Assembly (NCBI RefSeq): GCF_019399895.1
Contig: NC_091876.1
Span: 2,456,381-2,520,380, forward strand
From: Cardiocondyla obscurior
Taxonomy: Eukaryota > Arthropoda > Insecta > Hymenoptera > Formicidae
Direction: 5' to 3'
Length of the DNA stretch: 64,000 nt
The first letter of the stretch is position 1; each line of letters opens with the position of its first letter. Positions 13,796 to 28,700 of this stretch are shown here, one piece after another. The notes below the pieces were generated by a model. It saw only the letters and a list, made by a program, of their open reading frames with translations, was not told the DNA's origin and did not search any database. The position numbers and the translations under genes are program-made.

Positions 13796-16700
13796 TTTCT
13801 TTCTTACGCGTCTCGTTTTCTTTTTACGACTGCGCCTCGAGACATCCGTACATATTTCATAATGTCGTCACAGCGTAATTTAATTGTCGGAACCGCTGTC
13901 TTTTGGGAGTCTTTCTTAATCGTTGACACATCTGTGCCGTGCATTTTCCTTCAATTTAACAAATTGCGCGTCGTGTAAATTTTTTAATTCCTCGATCGCT
14001 GGAGTACGCCTGACGAGAAACGTCAATTCTCAAGAATAAGTTCGCGTGCATTTTATTAAGTTATGGCGATTCTTTTTTTTTCCTTTTTCGCTTTTTATGT
14101 AAAGTAATTGAAAATCACATTCTTGTTACAATTTCATACAATTTTATAAATTTCCCAGCTTATAAATGGAACATGGGAAGACCTAGTTTTTTTTCCCCCT
14201 TTCGGCTTTCTCGTCGGATTTCAATGGGTTGGTGGAAGTTCTTTTTGAACACGCTGCACGTTCCGCAAAGAGAAAGTTCTCTATGAAAGTTACAGAGCGA
14301 ATTGACGTATGGATCCGTTTGTTGTCGTGTTCCGCTGGATAGGGAAGCAAAAGTAACGGTATCTAGTAGATTCCTAGATAAAAACAGAACGATGTCATAT
14401 TTTACTGACGATCTTTTCGCGTCACTGCCAGAAGTTTCTTTCGCCGAGTATCGCCGTCGTCGACTGAAAAATATCGCCCTTCGACTTGCACGCTATTCCG
14501 CTGTTCCCGGAGACCTCCGTTATCCCGAACAAACTTCATTCGGCGGAAGCGAGAAGTAATTTTTACAGGCAATATTAGGCGCTCGCAGATCTTGGGCTGC
14601 GATAATGAGATTAATAATGGAATCGGCTGCGGCAGCCATAAGCTAGCATTAAAACAATATTCTGACAATTTAATAATTAGAAATCGAGAGATCATTAAGT
14701 TGATTTCAAACTTATTATTATGATATTTATTTAATTAACTGTTTGAACTTTCGTTCCTTTTTTCTATCTCGCGTAGTTTTAATTAATTTATTTTTTTTTT
14801 TTTAATTTAAAAAGCACTGTGTCTGACCATAAAATATTTTTGTGTTTCAGTTTTTAGCCGGGGGCGATCATGACAGGAACATACCGGAGATCGGTGAGTA
14901 CAGGTAGAATGACTGATGCTTTCTATTGGCTTTTTTTTATTATTTATTGCTCTTTTTTTTCTTATAACTAAATTTATAAGATTTTTATTGCTTTGCGCCT
15001 ATCTATCTCACTTCAAAAATGTTATTTTGCCGCGAACCTGTTACCGCGCAAATTAACTATTAACGTCAAGATGATTTGCGAGGTCTAGGAATAAAATAAG
15101 CGAGAAATTGAAATAATATATGTAGCAAACACGGTAAACGCGTGTCGAATATAGCATACAAATGGGAAATATATACCGTCGATTCGCGTCAAAATAACAA
15201 GAAGCGATGGAGCTTTCCTGCGTTAAATGCACTTAGCGTAATTTAAAAGTATCACCCCACCGGCTTTACATATTGCCAATAACCGGCCACATGAGAATTA
15301 AACCGTACGCGACATGCATATTCAGGGAATTATTACGATATTAGCCAGCGGGATCAATCTCCATAAATTTTCTGCCCGGCACGCAGCCGAGCGACGAAAT
15401 TTCGGTAGTGATGAGCGCGCGTGGACAAAAATTTCTAGACCAGTTTCGGGTTCGACGTAAGAGATTCGACGGATGATAGATCGCCGGTATCGCGTCGAAA
15501 GTTCAACATTCTTATTCGCCGCAGCCAGGAAACTTTACACGTACCGCATCGTGTGTGTTTCGTACACGTCATTGATCACAATGAACGATCATTCGTGCGC
15601 CGGGCAAGGCGGATAAAATAGCCGCGGCGTTCTTACGAAAATATTTATGGAGCGGTATCGAGCGTTTGAATTACTTCCAAGATCGACGAAGAAATATCGA
15701 CGAAAATATTTCAGCGGGGGAAGCCTTCTTCAGCGGTTCCGTTCGCGCATTTATTAAAATCTCTCTTTCGCTCTGGATTTGGTCCTCGTTAAATTCGAAG
15801 AACTCACACGGCGCGATGATGATATTTCGACGATAATTACCGTGTTTTATTCTACGGTTGTGCATTCTATTATTTTTTTTTTTTTAATAATTTATTTCAG
15901 GCTCTCTTTCTCTTTTTTTTTTCGGGAAATTACCGGGGATCTATTTTTTCAAATTTGGCCAGCTAATGTTAATAATTTTACTAACTGTGTTAACTTCGCT
16001 CGCGATACGCTTGTTAAAAGGGTATTTCGCCATCGAATATTCACGTGTCGACAGCTGACAATGGTTCGTCCAACCGCGATACCGTCCTCGTTATTCACGC
16101 ATCATTTGTCTCGCATTCTAGTAGGCTCCCATTATATTCCTGATATCCCGTCAGAAATGTCAATACATATCGAAGATGCCACGAAAATTAAGAAAAAGAA
16201 ATGCGCGAAGACGTAAAAAACGACGAGGTGGAAACGGCTCCGCAAAAATTGTTATCAGTTTCTGCGAGAGTTACATTAAAGTCAATGAAATTTTTATTAT
16301 TCGAATAAGTCTTTTTAACGTATTATATTATTGACAATAATATAAAAAATAATTTAATAGTTCCAACCAATTTTTTATCGTAACAACTGCCGTTATTGCA
16401 ACGAAGATGCAATTACGAATAATTACGCGAAAATAGTTGCGCTTCAAATATCCGAGAAATATATAATAAGAAATTAAACATTACGTCCGAAAGATAAATT
16501 CGCGCCGAATGCAAGTAGTATTCCGACATGATTCCGCGCCACTTTAACTGGCTTCCGATGGATGGACTCGCTCGTTAGCTTCCAAAGCCGCAGCTTTGTA
16601 GCCCGAGGTTAACTTCCAATTTGCCCAACGCGCGGACATTCGGACATACAAGCCAAAGGGTCACGCCCCGACCGGTTCCTATTTCCGGCGATTGTTTACA

Positions 16701-19700
16701 TAGTTCCCCGTGAATTGCTACTTTGCATACTCGTCCTAGTAAGGATAACACGGCACTGGCATTACAGAAACGCTGAGCTGCTATGTTCTCTCACACAGAG
16801 GTTACATTCGCAATGCCTAGGCACAATTGATCCCGGCAAATGTCAGCAGCATTAATTATAACGGCGTGTTTACGGCGATTAAACCTCTGGCCGTACGAAA
16901 CAATCCGTTCGAATTTCTATATTTCGTATTAACAAAAATTTTATTTTAGCATTTTTTTATTTTTTTGGGAGAGAGAGAATTTTATTTGTAGAAACGTTGA
17001 ATTTGTCAGGACGAAAATCGTGCTTTTTCTTATCGTGTAATAGAGGAAAAACATGGACATATCTAGGAATACAAAAAGCTTTGTCTCTTCTGACACAGAC
17101 TCCTCGTCATCTGCGTGACAATCCCCGTCGAAGTTTTTTTTTTTTTTTTTCAACCGAATGCTTGGGCACCCCCGAACATTATCTCGCGCATTATCCCTCG
17201 GAATTTTTTCGTCGGAGTGGTCCATCAGTGGGGTTGTAACGGGAACTGACTCGATGGTTCAGAGAGACGTCCGGCTATCGGATTTCTAATGATCAAAACT
17301 TAGCCAGCCGTGCTCAGTTCTCCATTCACTTACCCTTTCCATCGCGGCTAATGCGCTTTTTTGTAGGTTTTATCCTAAAGCGTTCTTCTTGAGATCACGT
17401 TTCTAAATTTCGATTATGTTACAAAAAATATTGCTATCTTTATCTTACGTTGCTTATTAATTTTATCATTTTTAAACGTATGTTCGCAAAGAGTGCCTCG
17501 AGATTCAACTTTATTATTTTTTTTTAATTTTTTCTTTTTGTTAGTAACAACTAAAATTTTTATACTTATATATTTTTAAAGATATCATAAATATGTATTT
17601 GTGTAATACATAAAATAATTGAAAAGACATGAATGTTTTTTCTAGCATACATATATTTTTTTAGAGACAATAAAAGCAACGAATATTTAGTTTTTACAAA
17701 GCTATATATTGCGATGTTGGATTGCGCAAAATCACACGCAAATCGCCGCAAGGAATTTTACGGATTGTTAGGAAAACACTGCCTCTTTTTTTTTCTTTTT
17801 CCCCCCGAAAACTAATTAAGCGCTACAAGTAGATACGGTCGGCCAATAGTCAGACGTTGATAGGCGCGCCGTTTCTCTCTGTGATCCGTGCGCGAACTCT
17901 CGAAATCGATTTCCGTCGTTGTCTCTCGATGTTCCCGCGATATAACGCGATTTTCCCATTAGCCTAACCGTGGCTGGAGTTGGCCACAATTCAGGGAAGT
18001 AAGACCGTGAACTGCAACGTCATCGACGTCGCATCCACGTCTTGTCGCATTTTGTCAGCCGTGACTCGAACGGATCTATTGGATTGCTAGACATCACCTC
18101 TGGCGAGGAAATAGTAAATGGGACGTAGATAGTGACGTTCTTGCAATTTGTTTACCGCACGCGCTGACAGACGCCGGATCGGGATGATAAATTGTACGAC
18201 AAGCTCAACGCGGATTAAACGAGTTCCATCGAGTGCGAGTTAACGAGATAATAATCGAGTTTGATATTTCTGTAGGGGTGGCGCGTGATCTTAATTGGGA
18301 AAGTTTATTCGAAGTAAAGGGTTTGAGGTTGACCATTCCAGTTCGCCTCGATTAAACGATCCCAGGGATAAATAAACTAAAAAGCAAGTCTTCTTTTTTA
18401 ATAACCGAATCGACTCTTTCGGCTTATTAAAAAACTTTCGGCGTCTCCGGCCGATAAATTTTTTAATACACAATTTTTCACCGGGGTATATTTATATTGC
18501 GCTTAATATTAAATCGTATCCGCGATTCTCAACGTTCGGTAAAATAACTTTTGAATAGTTGATCGCCGGCAATTATTTCGCTGATTTATCCCTCATTAGC
18601 AAGTTAAATAATTCAGCGTTGCATGTACGTCGTTATGAATCGTCGGATAATTTACTATTACTGCGCTTGTTTGTCATTCACTATTGGCATTCTCTATTTA
18701 CTATTTGCGTAGGCGAAATCATATGGTATAATCCGATAGATTTATTAGGCAGACCCTCTCGATTTTCGAGCTCATCGAGCAATTCCATGAACGTCTCCAT
18801 AGACTATTTGACGATAATTTTATCTTTTATTACTTCTATTGATTCGATTAATTCTGTTTTTATCAAAGCAATTATTTACAATCTTGCGGCATAATTTAAT
18901 GTACATATACGTTTTATAGAAACGCGTACTTCGTCGATATTTCAAGTCAAGATTCAATGTAATTAATATGACGTTATGGTATATAAAATTTTATACCGTT
19001 GTCGATAAAATAATGGTGCTTCTTTATATCTGATTTATAAGTGAAAAAACAGAATTTAAACGCGCTTTAATGGCTCGCAATTTATAAGGATGCCGGACAA
19101 TTTCTCTCGATCGTCGTTAATCATTTTCATTATACGCACTAATGGCCCAATGTTCGTTTACGCGCATGCTGGTGTTCATTACGAACAGCAGGCACAAGTT
19201 GTACCCAGCTGTGCCGCTTGACAAGCTTTTATTTCGTCCTGGCATTCATGGATCGTTTAATGGCAATTATAGCAAATTTTGATTGAAATATTTAATAGAT
19301 AACTTAACGCAATCTTTCAATTTGCTGGAAAAATTATTTTTCAATACAGCAATTAAAAAGAGAGACTATTAAAAATATAGCACAATCAATTACATGCGCA
19401 TAAAATAAATTAACTGTGTAACTATTAACACCTTAAAATCTTTTGCTGCTAAAAACGGTAACGAAGAGAAATGGCCTCTCGATTTCGATACCTCATTAAC
19501 TGCTCTTTATTTCTTTTTTTTTCTTTCTTTTTTCACGCGCTGAAAGTCAGGAATCGCTTTACGAACTGTAATTAAACGGGCAAAAATCGTCGGTGCGAAG
19601 AGAAAAAAAAAAAGATAAATGATAAATCGTGCTGATTACAATAGTAGCGTTGCGATCAGACGAAGGCCCCGCCTTGTTACATTAAGCCTGATGAATATCT

Positions 19701-22700
19701 CGGCGGGCACGTTTCGTACAAGAGGACGTTCGGTAACTTTGGCCGGTCGCCAAAGCGGGCACTCGTACGCGTGTTCACGCGAGACAATCCATTAGAAGTC
19801 ACGACCGATGGACGGTATCCATTTATTTCAACGGCTGTGTAAGCGAGCTCGTATAATTAGCTGGCGGAAGGAAAAGAAATCGTCTGGCCAATGCAAGAGA
19901 ATTAATCGATGCGCGCCGCGCCATTGCAATCCCGGGAGCTGCGAGAGATCGAGGGCGGGAATTGTGATTGCTATCGAGTACCTTGCGAATGGCACCGGGG
20001 TTCTATTCTTCGACTAATCTAAAAACGACTACCGTCTTTTTCCTTTTCTTTTTTTTTCCAATTTACATAGGCTAGACGTTACAGAACGCGCGCGTCATTT
20101 ATTTCCCCTGCTGCCACGTTAAAGAAAATTGTTTCACGTTTAATACACATTCGGGCGCGTTAATTACATTCGCGGAAAAGCGAGCAACAATCGCACAACA
20201 ATGGAATCTCTATATGTATTAATTAATTTTTTTTTTTTTTAATAGAAATGTAATATAGCCCCGTTATGAATATAAGTCATAAATATATTTCACGACCGGT
20301 AAGAACTTTGCATAATTCGAAAACCCTTCTCTTTCAAATCCGCGGAATGACTTTGTCTTCAAAGGCAGAATTCCCCGATATTGTCGCAACGAACTTAGGC
20401 GTAATCACCGCGGAATAGTTCTTCAAATTGTATCTTCGATGCGCGCTATCTGTCGCGCACAGCGTGCGCAAATATTATATATACTCGGAATAAGTTGGAG
20501 ATTATGCGGCGCGTGTGGGAGAGAGAACGGTGTATTTATTCACTCCCGTCCAACTGAAACGGTCTCGTCTAGCGATATAGACGAGACACATACGCGAGAT
20601 GTAAAATTGGAAATTCTAAACCGTTTCGTATTCAGCACGGGCGGTATAACGACAGGCAGGTAGATATTATTCTCGTATTTCAAGCTCGTTCTTCTATGCC
20701 ATAATTTTCTTGATTGCAAATGAGATGGCTATGTTTCCTCGTTGCGCCCCGTCGGGGACGGCTGGGGGCTTCAGTTTTGCGTTGACGCCTCGCGGAAGCT
20801 CGGCATTAAATGACTCGCGGGAAGCTCAAAGGGAAAGCAACCGGAAGAACGCGGCCGACCCGTTTGACCGGGTGGAACGAAATTAAGTTTCTACGGGGGA
20901 GAACGCGCGAGCGGAATGGCGCAAAGTCGTATTATAAACCGTGGAATTTCTCATAACGTTTCTTTAATTTTTTTTTTCTGTTTGCGCGATCAGCAGGAAT
21001 CTTGGGCGATATATGGAAAGAAGGCGTCGACTTAGCGCTGCGAAAATTCCGTAACGGTATTATTCATTTAAAGCAATTCCGACATTTATGACACGATAAA
21101 TTATCATCTGCGCGCGGAAATGTTCGGGCGCAACTCGTTCGTAACTCGTTATCATTATTCCATTTACTACCCCTTGTTCTTCGTTTGACAAGCTATCTCG
21201 GAAACAAGCATATAAATCGTGCGTCGTCTAAGTGATATTTAAAAGAGGGATTAAATAAAAAGGGAGATATATAAGAAGGATCAAGTACAATAACGTCAAA
21301 TTGGCTTGTCTTCATTCTAAAATATTTTAATATTTGAAAATTGTAAGAAGCAAAGAACTTGCAATTGAACGATTTTCATTATTTCTCAACATATTAAATA
21401 AGTACAATATACGTTATATTAATCACTCATTTTTTAATTATTTTACTATTTTTACTTAATGTTTTACAAAAAAAAAATTTATCACCTTTTTATTTTAACG
21501 AAAATTTAATATAAATTTGTCATCTTTGACGCGATCGATGATACAATCCCTCATTTATTTCCGAAGTTTCTAACAGCGGCCGAACGTAATCGTTTTGCGC
21601 CGCTGATACATTTTTCATGCCGTCGAGCCGAAGTAAAACGACGATAGAGTGGCATGAAGATTATTTCGCGTGCGGAAATTATTCAGCACACGCGATCAAG
21701 GTGTCCGATCCATCCAGGGGAGGGGGCTGGATGGAGGCGATGTCAGTGAAATCTGTCAGGTTTTATCATCTTCGCGTCTCGGACACGCGACGTGATATAT
21801 CGCCGGTGCCTAACACACAAAACGGTCGGATCTAAAATTCGTAACTCGGCGGGAATTCCGCGAGATTCGCGCTTCTCTCTCCGGCGGCGTGGTAGCTGGA
21901 ACAGTTTCGCGTATCTGATGCTCTTTGTCGACCTATTTTTCGGACGATGCCGCCAAAAGCAATCGGGTCATCGTAGGGGGGACGAAAAAAAAGGGGAAAA
22001 AAAAAAAAAAAAATTAGAGAAGGAACAGCCGGACGAATAGCTTCGTTCGATTGTCGAAACGAAGTCCGTCCGTTACCATGCGACGCACGTTTCTTTTGAG
22101 ACGGACGGATCATTACTTATACGGGCTTTATCCCGCGCAGCGAAAAGAGATAGCTCAGCTTTCTGATTTTTCGAGAGCTGCTTTCCGGCGTGGCGTAAGA
22201 AGCGATACAAAATTTAATTTCTAGCTCAACCGCGACCACACGTTTCTTCTCCCCTTCCCCTCTCCCGATAGCGATGAAAATCGAGTTTTGATATTTCTCT
22301 AACGATCACGTAATGTGATTTTTATCGCGCGACTTTGCGGAGAATGAGCCGCGTAATTTCCGTGGGAGAACGAGGGAGATAAGGGATATACCTCGCGTAC
22401 AAACGGAGGGCCGCTATCCATCGAGTTGCCCGCAGCAAATTGCATTCGTCTATCGCAACATAATGCAGTTACATCCATTTCACGGCTGGCAATCTTTCTT
22501 GCCCGGTCGCTCGTTATATTATGGCGAGTCACGGCATAGCGGAATTTCGCGCCAAGCCGCGAAAGATCAAAGACCCCGCGCGAATATCTGCAGTCTTTAC
22601 ACTTTCCGATTACCGCGTCGATTCACTTAAAATATGCGCTTTGTGCCGGCGCACGCTACATCACGTCGGGCTTTATAGCGGGCGTGGTTTAATTTCGGCA

Positions 22701-25700
22701 CGTAAAATATGTAAATGCATACGTGTGCACGGAAAGGACTTTGCCGCCCCAATGGAGGTGACCGAACGCGATATTGTCGTAAATTTTGATTCAAATATTA
22801 TAAGGCGATAATATTCGATACACGAACGAAATTCTGTTCATAAAAAAAAAAAGAAAATTGCGCCCTTCTTAATCGGCATATCGGGAACTAGAAAAAAAAG
22901 AGGACGATTTCAGAAAGAATATTTATTTTTTACTATGGCAAAAATATACGTTTTGTTAGTTAAAATATCAAAATATTTCAGCAATCTAGTTGTGGAAAGC
23001 AGTTTGTGTTTTATGTAAAATCAAAGGCCGTCTTTCTCTCTCATCCGTTATTTCCCCTGTTCTCTCTGTTCCCCTTTCTCGTGTGTATCTCGCAAAATCA
23101 ATCGTCAGTCGCTTGACACAGTTTGATTTATTGAATAAATATCGATTTTTTGTTTGATTTACAAATGAGCCACCCAGGGAAAGCCGGTCCTCGCCCATTC
23201 TTCATTAAAATTCCCGTTACGGCAATGCCTTCGATAAATTCGACGCTGCCGCTGCAGAGAAAAAAAACAAAGTAGTTATAATTTATTTTACTAATTTTTA
23301 TGCGCCACAATTTATCATTACACGAGAAGCAAATGAGTATACATCCGTGGTTTTCCACGTGTCCATACGTTTGCGATAGCTACGCGGTTTATTTTCATTC
23401 GTCGTGTAACGCGATACGTCTTTAATGTCGTAAAATATGAAAATATAAAATATGAAAATGTTAATTATTTTTTGCATTTAAAGAAACGTAATAAAAATTA
23501 ATACTCGTGCGTTCTGTATTTATCACTATCGTGGCACCGCAGCGAAAACACACCTTCCTGCTCTATAATTTTTAAAATTTTTTTATTTTAATACGTGTTG
23601 GGATGCTGCGCCGTATAATAACTTGTAAGGCGCGTCTTTGCACGTGGTAAAAAACGATCGTCCAGATTAACGAGTATCAATTTTCGAGAGGGAAGATATA
23701 GCGCTAGGGAGCTTACGGGGAGCGAGAATGAACACCGCGGAATCGGGAGCGCGCTCTGCAAAACGCCGGAACGTGCTGAAGCTCGTAGTCTGGCAGGATT
23801 TCAATTTTGAATGAACACCTATCGGCTGATGGGGACACGCGATAGGACATGCGGATATTGACGAATATCTTTCTAGACATCCACTCAAAACGTGCGTTTT
23901 ACAGCGGTGTTAAAATAAAGCGCGATTTAGATGGAAGTGATCCGAGGAATATTCGACAAACATCCGTACAGCGAAATAAATATACTAGTAAAATTTTCGA
24001 AAACAATTGCGATGATTATTTCGTGGCACAGGCGTGCATAATCGCACTCGAATTAATGATTACAATTTGAATAATTTCGAACGAAAGTAGCCACGTGCGT
24101 TTGCGACTGAATATATTATTTATATAATTACAGCCTCCTTTTTATTTAAATAATTGTAATGGGTATAAATATACGAAGCAGAGATAGGATTTTTTGGGCT
24201 CTTCTCCCGCTATCTGCGTTCCAGATTTAGAGTCCGTGTTTGGGGATCTCTAAATTGTCTCGTGGCAACTTAAAAGTTTAAATTTGAATTGGGTCACTAC
24301 ATTTGCGTTTCTTGTTGTATTGTTATCGCGAACTCGGAAAAGTTACAAGACTCCGGCAACATTGAATTACATCTATTTTGGTTTTTCCTTCTAACTTTTG
24401 AGCGCCAGGGAAACGTCGTTCTCCCGGCGGGGGAGGAAAACAAGGGGCGGCCGGACGAATAGAAATAGGTAGGGCTAAATAATCGGGTTAATCTTGGATT
24501 AGAGATTCGATGACACACGCGGTGATCCCCGCATGGCTGTACCATGGGTCCCGTTTTTTAAAATATCCTGCATAGCCGCATGACATGCCGCAGTGGCCTT
24601 GACAAAGTGTCCCGCGACCAAAATAAAGGAGCACGTAGTATTCCTTCGCGAGTATCTTCTAAACAGCTTTCGAGAGATCGCGCCTTTCACGGTGTCACGT
24701 TACACCTCGTCACTCTTTTTCCCAGCCGAGGGTGTCCGGACGGGATGAAGAACGTCGCCTCGTAAAAGCCCCGTACATTTAAGCTACCGTCTGTTTATTC
24801 TCGCCCAGCACGCTCCCATTCGAGTAATTTTCCGTACCTTTTGTCTCTCTCTTTCTTTTTTTTTTTTTTTTTTTATCTTCTTTTCCCTGCGAGCCTCCGT
24901 CGGATCTCACAGAGATACTTCATCCCTCCTCAGACTCTCGTGGAGGAAGAAAATGTCTCTTCCTTCGTCTCGATGTCTTTTCACAACGCATTTGCGATTT
25001 GTAACTATCGTTATTATTAGCGACTAAAAATGTGTATATTGCAAAATGATATAACGAGGGTTGTTAGCGAAAAAGCCTTTTACGGCACGTTCCTGTTTTT
25101 GATACAAAGGGCCATTTCGTAATTGAGATAAATCAACGTGAAAAAAAAAACTTAATATAGATAAATAATTAATTTATTTTGATATTTGCAAGCGTTTCGA
25201 AATACGTCTAATTTCTTGTCTGAAAAATATTGTTTCTCTTTAACAGTCGCGAAAATTTGACATTTCTACAATATGTGTGACCCGCTTTGCTATAACTTCT
25301 ATGATGTAATTACATTCTAACATACTCAGGGGAATAGGAATGGGAACATACAGACGTGTAATTTGATTTTGGGTACCAATAATTTCAGAAGCGTGGGTCT
25401 TGTACTGGAATAATATCGTAATGCTTTGGTAAAAGATTGAATTTTGAAGTTTAATTGCATAAATATTTTACAATATAATCAACTCAAAACAAGCTTTCCC
25501 ACAAATGCTATATTTTATTTAAAGGGATAACATAATTTATTTATATATTTTGATTTTCTATATCACGTACCTTTTTTTTTGTTTTTAAATATTTAAATAT
25601 ATGGATTTCTTTCTTTCGCTTAATTAATATGAAATGTTCGTTAATGTAACTTTATTATCGTTTATTTAATCGATTTAACATATTCAAAAATTAGAACAGT

Positions 25701-28700
25701 AAAGTAAAAACATAATACCCCTTTGATATTTTTAGCTGTAGAAATGTGAAAACTCGACAAGTAGATCGCAATCGGTGCAAGTAAAAAGTCTACCTGCGAT
25801 AAATTTTCCGTTTCTCTTCTCCGATTCTCTTTGAAGTCTCATTAACGACAGTTCCAAGACTCCGCAACATAAAATCGAACTCGTGCACGAAAACGCGGCT
25901 TCCGCAGTTCTCTGTGCAGCAAAAAAAAATAAAATAAATAAACAAAAAGAGAGAAGGCAGGAAAGAGAATACAAGAATGAGAATAAATGAATAAAATTTA
26001 TTATACCCTTTGAAGTTTAATCTCTTAAGATACACAGAGGAGCTTGGTTGCATAATAAAAACTGCGACAAATAAATTATAAATGAAAAGCACGCATAATC
26101 TATCACGTGCAGGTTAGAAAAAAAAAAAAACAAAAAAATAAAATACAACAACAGGCGAAATACGTGTAAAAATGTAAAAAGAAAAACACGCGGAAAGATA
26201 ATTTAGAAAGTCAAAAAGAAAAATGGCAAAAATAAAACAGAGAGGGTGAAAAAAAAGTGACGATAAATGTAGCGAAGAAATTCCGTAATGCATGCCGTTG
26301 CGTCTTTCTGGGTAACGCGATACCTAAATCAGCGTGCGGACGTTGACGATGCAAAAACCAACTGGCCAGCCGTTTCCGCTGTAATTAACAACGTTTTCTT
26401 ATCATTTGCGTCGACAATTCCCTTGCGTGTGGCTAGGCCACCCCGAACTGCACGCAAATACAGTATTTGACTCAAGTTGTTAATGACCTGTGCGAACACG
26501 ATGTACATATATATTTTTTTTCCCTTCTTAGAATTCGCTAGCACGCGGTTTGCAACTCTTTTTTTTTTACTTATTTTTTAAACTACGTTTATTAGTCGCG
26601 AGATTACATTTATATTGGTTTACGTGAGGTTTAATATTACTTAGTAATTAAAATACATGTTACTGTTGGAGAATTCCTCGTTTCCAATATCGGAAGTTAC
26701 ACAAAGTATATTATTTGAGACCGCGTCGGCGAGCAGTTATTGCTCATGCAGGCATACGTAAATAGTCAATATTGTAAAATTATTTAACGGACAAGTATGA
26801 GATAGCGTGCAACAGGTGCACCGATCGATCGCCAGTGTAGGCTACTACTCCGTAGTTCCGTACCTGTTTCTGATCATCGATTAAGTGGCAGATTTTGAAA
26901 CTCGATCCGGAGTAATTCCATTATCAACTTACATCGGCGAACCGAAGTGTGGTTTTGAGCGCCGGTGTTCGCCGGCATCGGGTAATCCATTGATCAAGAA
27001 ATTTTCCAGCAATCTCGGCGTATCCGTAACGTCGACTCACTTCCCGAAGTCAACCGAGCTGAAATTCTAATTTTAGATTCAGATTCATATTTCAGACTCT
27101 TGCTCTGACGGTCCATATCGGATGTAAAATAAATCCCCATTCCGGCATTCGATTAATAATTCGACCATCGCAATTGGCGGATTGAAAGTTACACTTGTCG
27201 AATCACTAAAACGAATTAGGAGAAAACAATCCCAGATACATTTTTCGAATATTAGTCGTAGAGTGCGTCCACTCTATTTATCTCAAATCCGACGGTTCTT
27301 CGTTTGAAGGGAGCGAAGCGACTAGACTTTCGCGATGTCACCTCAGCAGTTTAGAATTAAGGGATCGTTGAAAATAGCAGCCAATTACGTTAATTGTTAC
27401 GTTGCATGTGCTCCGTACGAGCTAATACAAACCATAAATTATTTCCGACAGAAAAGAAAAAAAAAAAAGTAATGTAGAAAAAACCTATGAAATATTTAAC
27501 TTGAAAAATTACTCTTGCAATTTCGCGATCTCAATAAACTTTGCAATGAACATTTAATTCGATCGAAATTTCGCATCAGGAAGATAATAACTTTCATAAA
27601 TATTAATGTAGCACGCCTCATGCATTTTTAATACGTAATCATCTATTCCGGCGACGTAAGCGCTTTGACGTATATCGATACGACCCGAAGATGAGAAGTT
27701 TTTAACTTGTTTGTTGCTAATACGCGTGAAACATTGACGCAAATTTGGCGCACCGAGCCGGGAGCTAGAGGTAATAACTTCGGCAGGTAATTCGATGCCA
27801 CTAGCCTTCATAAGATATTGAATTCTTTAAGCGATTTCTCTAAGAGCTTGATGCGAAATTACGTAGTAAATTGGCTGTATAAAACAAGAAGTCTTTGCTG
27901 CACTTTAACGCAATCAGTCCCTCGATTGCGGTAAGGATTTCACCCGGGGACTTTGATTTCTGTGGACTCGAATGCGGGACGGCAAATTGTACAAATTCAT
28001 TATCTTGTTTACCCAGCATACGCTCTCCAGCTTTATACAAATTATCTTGTTTTTAATAATCTCGTTTTGAGAGGAGCGCCGCGATGGCGCGAGTGAAGTA
28101 ACGATGGTAGTTTGCTGCTTATAAAAGCGCGTTCGTAATCAAGATTAATGACATTCGAAGAAATCGAGATGGCTCGTATTACGGGCACAAACTTACCGGC
28201 GACGTACAATTATTCCGTCCGCGAATTGAGAAGTGGTAAAATCGCGCTCCTCTTCATCTCCCTCTCGCTCGTCAAATCGTACTCATTAATCGCGATGGTA
28301 CTTATTACTTTCGGTATCGTTCCGCTGAATCTGATAGTTGCTTGCCTGAATTTACGAGCAAGCTGTCATGCAGCTTTACTGCTCAATAAATAGCGCGAGT
28401 CATTTTTCGCGAGTGCGAGCAAGCGGTGCACGGATTATTTCTCTGCGGATTAATCGATGCGTGTCGATTCGGCGAGATAAACCGTTTTACAATCACCCAA
28501 ACCTCGAGCGGCTGTGATTCGCATATTAAAATCAATTTGCAAAATATTTGCCGGGACAGTAATGAAATTATTCATAAAATTGTATTTCGATGTACAGTTT
28601 TAATTTTTAAAACGTAATAATAAAACAAATGTAAATTTTTTTTTCGTCAAAAAAAAAAAGAATAAATAAAAGCGAAGGCAGACCAGATCATTTTTAGAAA

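Noticed and set aside
14870..14893. ATG within TRP-gamma exon 2 as a start codon
   Set aside because: It is in a different frame and reaches a stop early in exon 3.
15779..16216. 145-codon open frame in TRP-gamma intron 2
   Set aside because: Composition (Phe and Ile runs from T tracts) and lack of any family motif suggest chance; no conserved neighbours.
18559..18894. 111-codon open frame in intron 2
   Set aside because: AT-driven hydrophobic text without motif or splice context.
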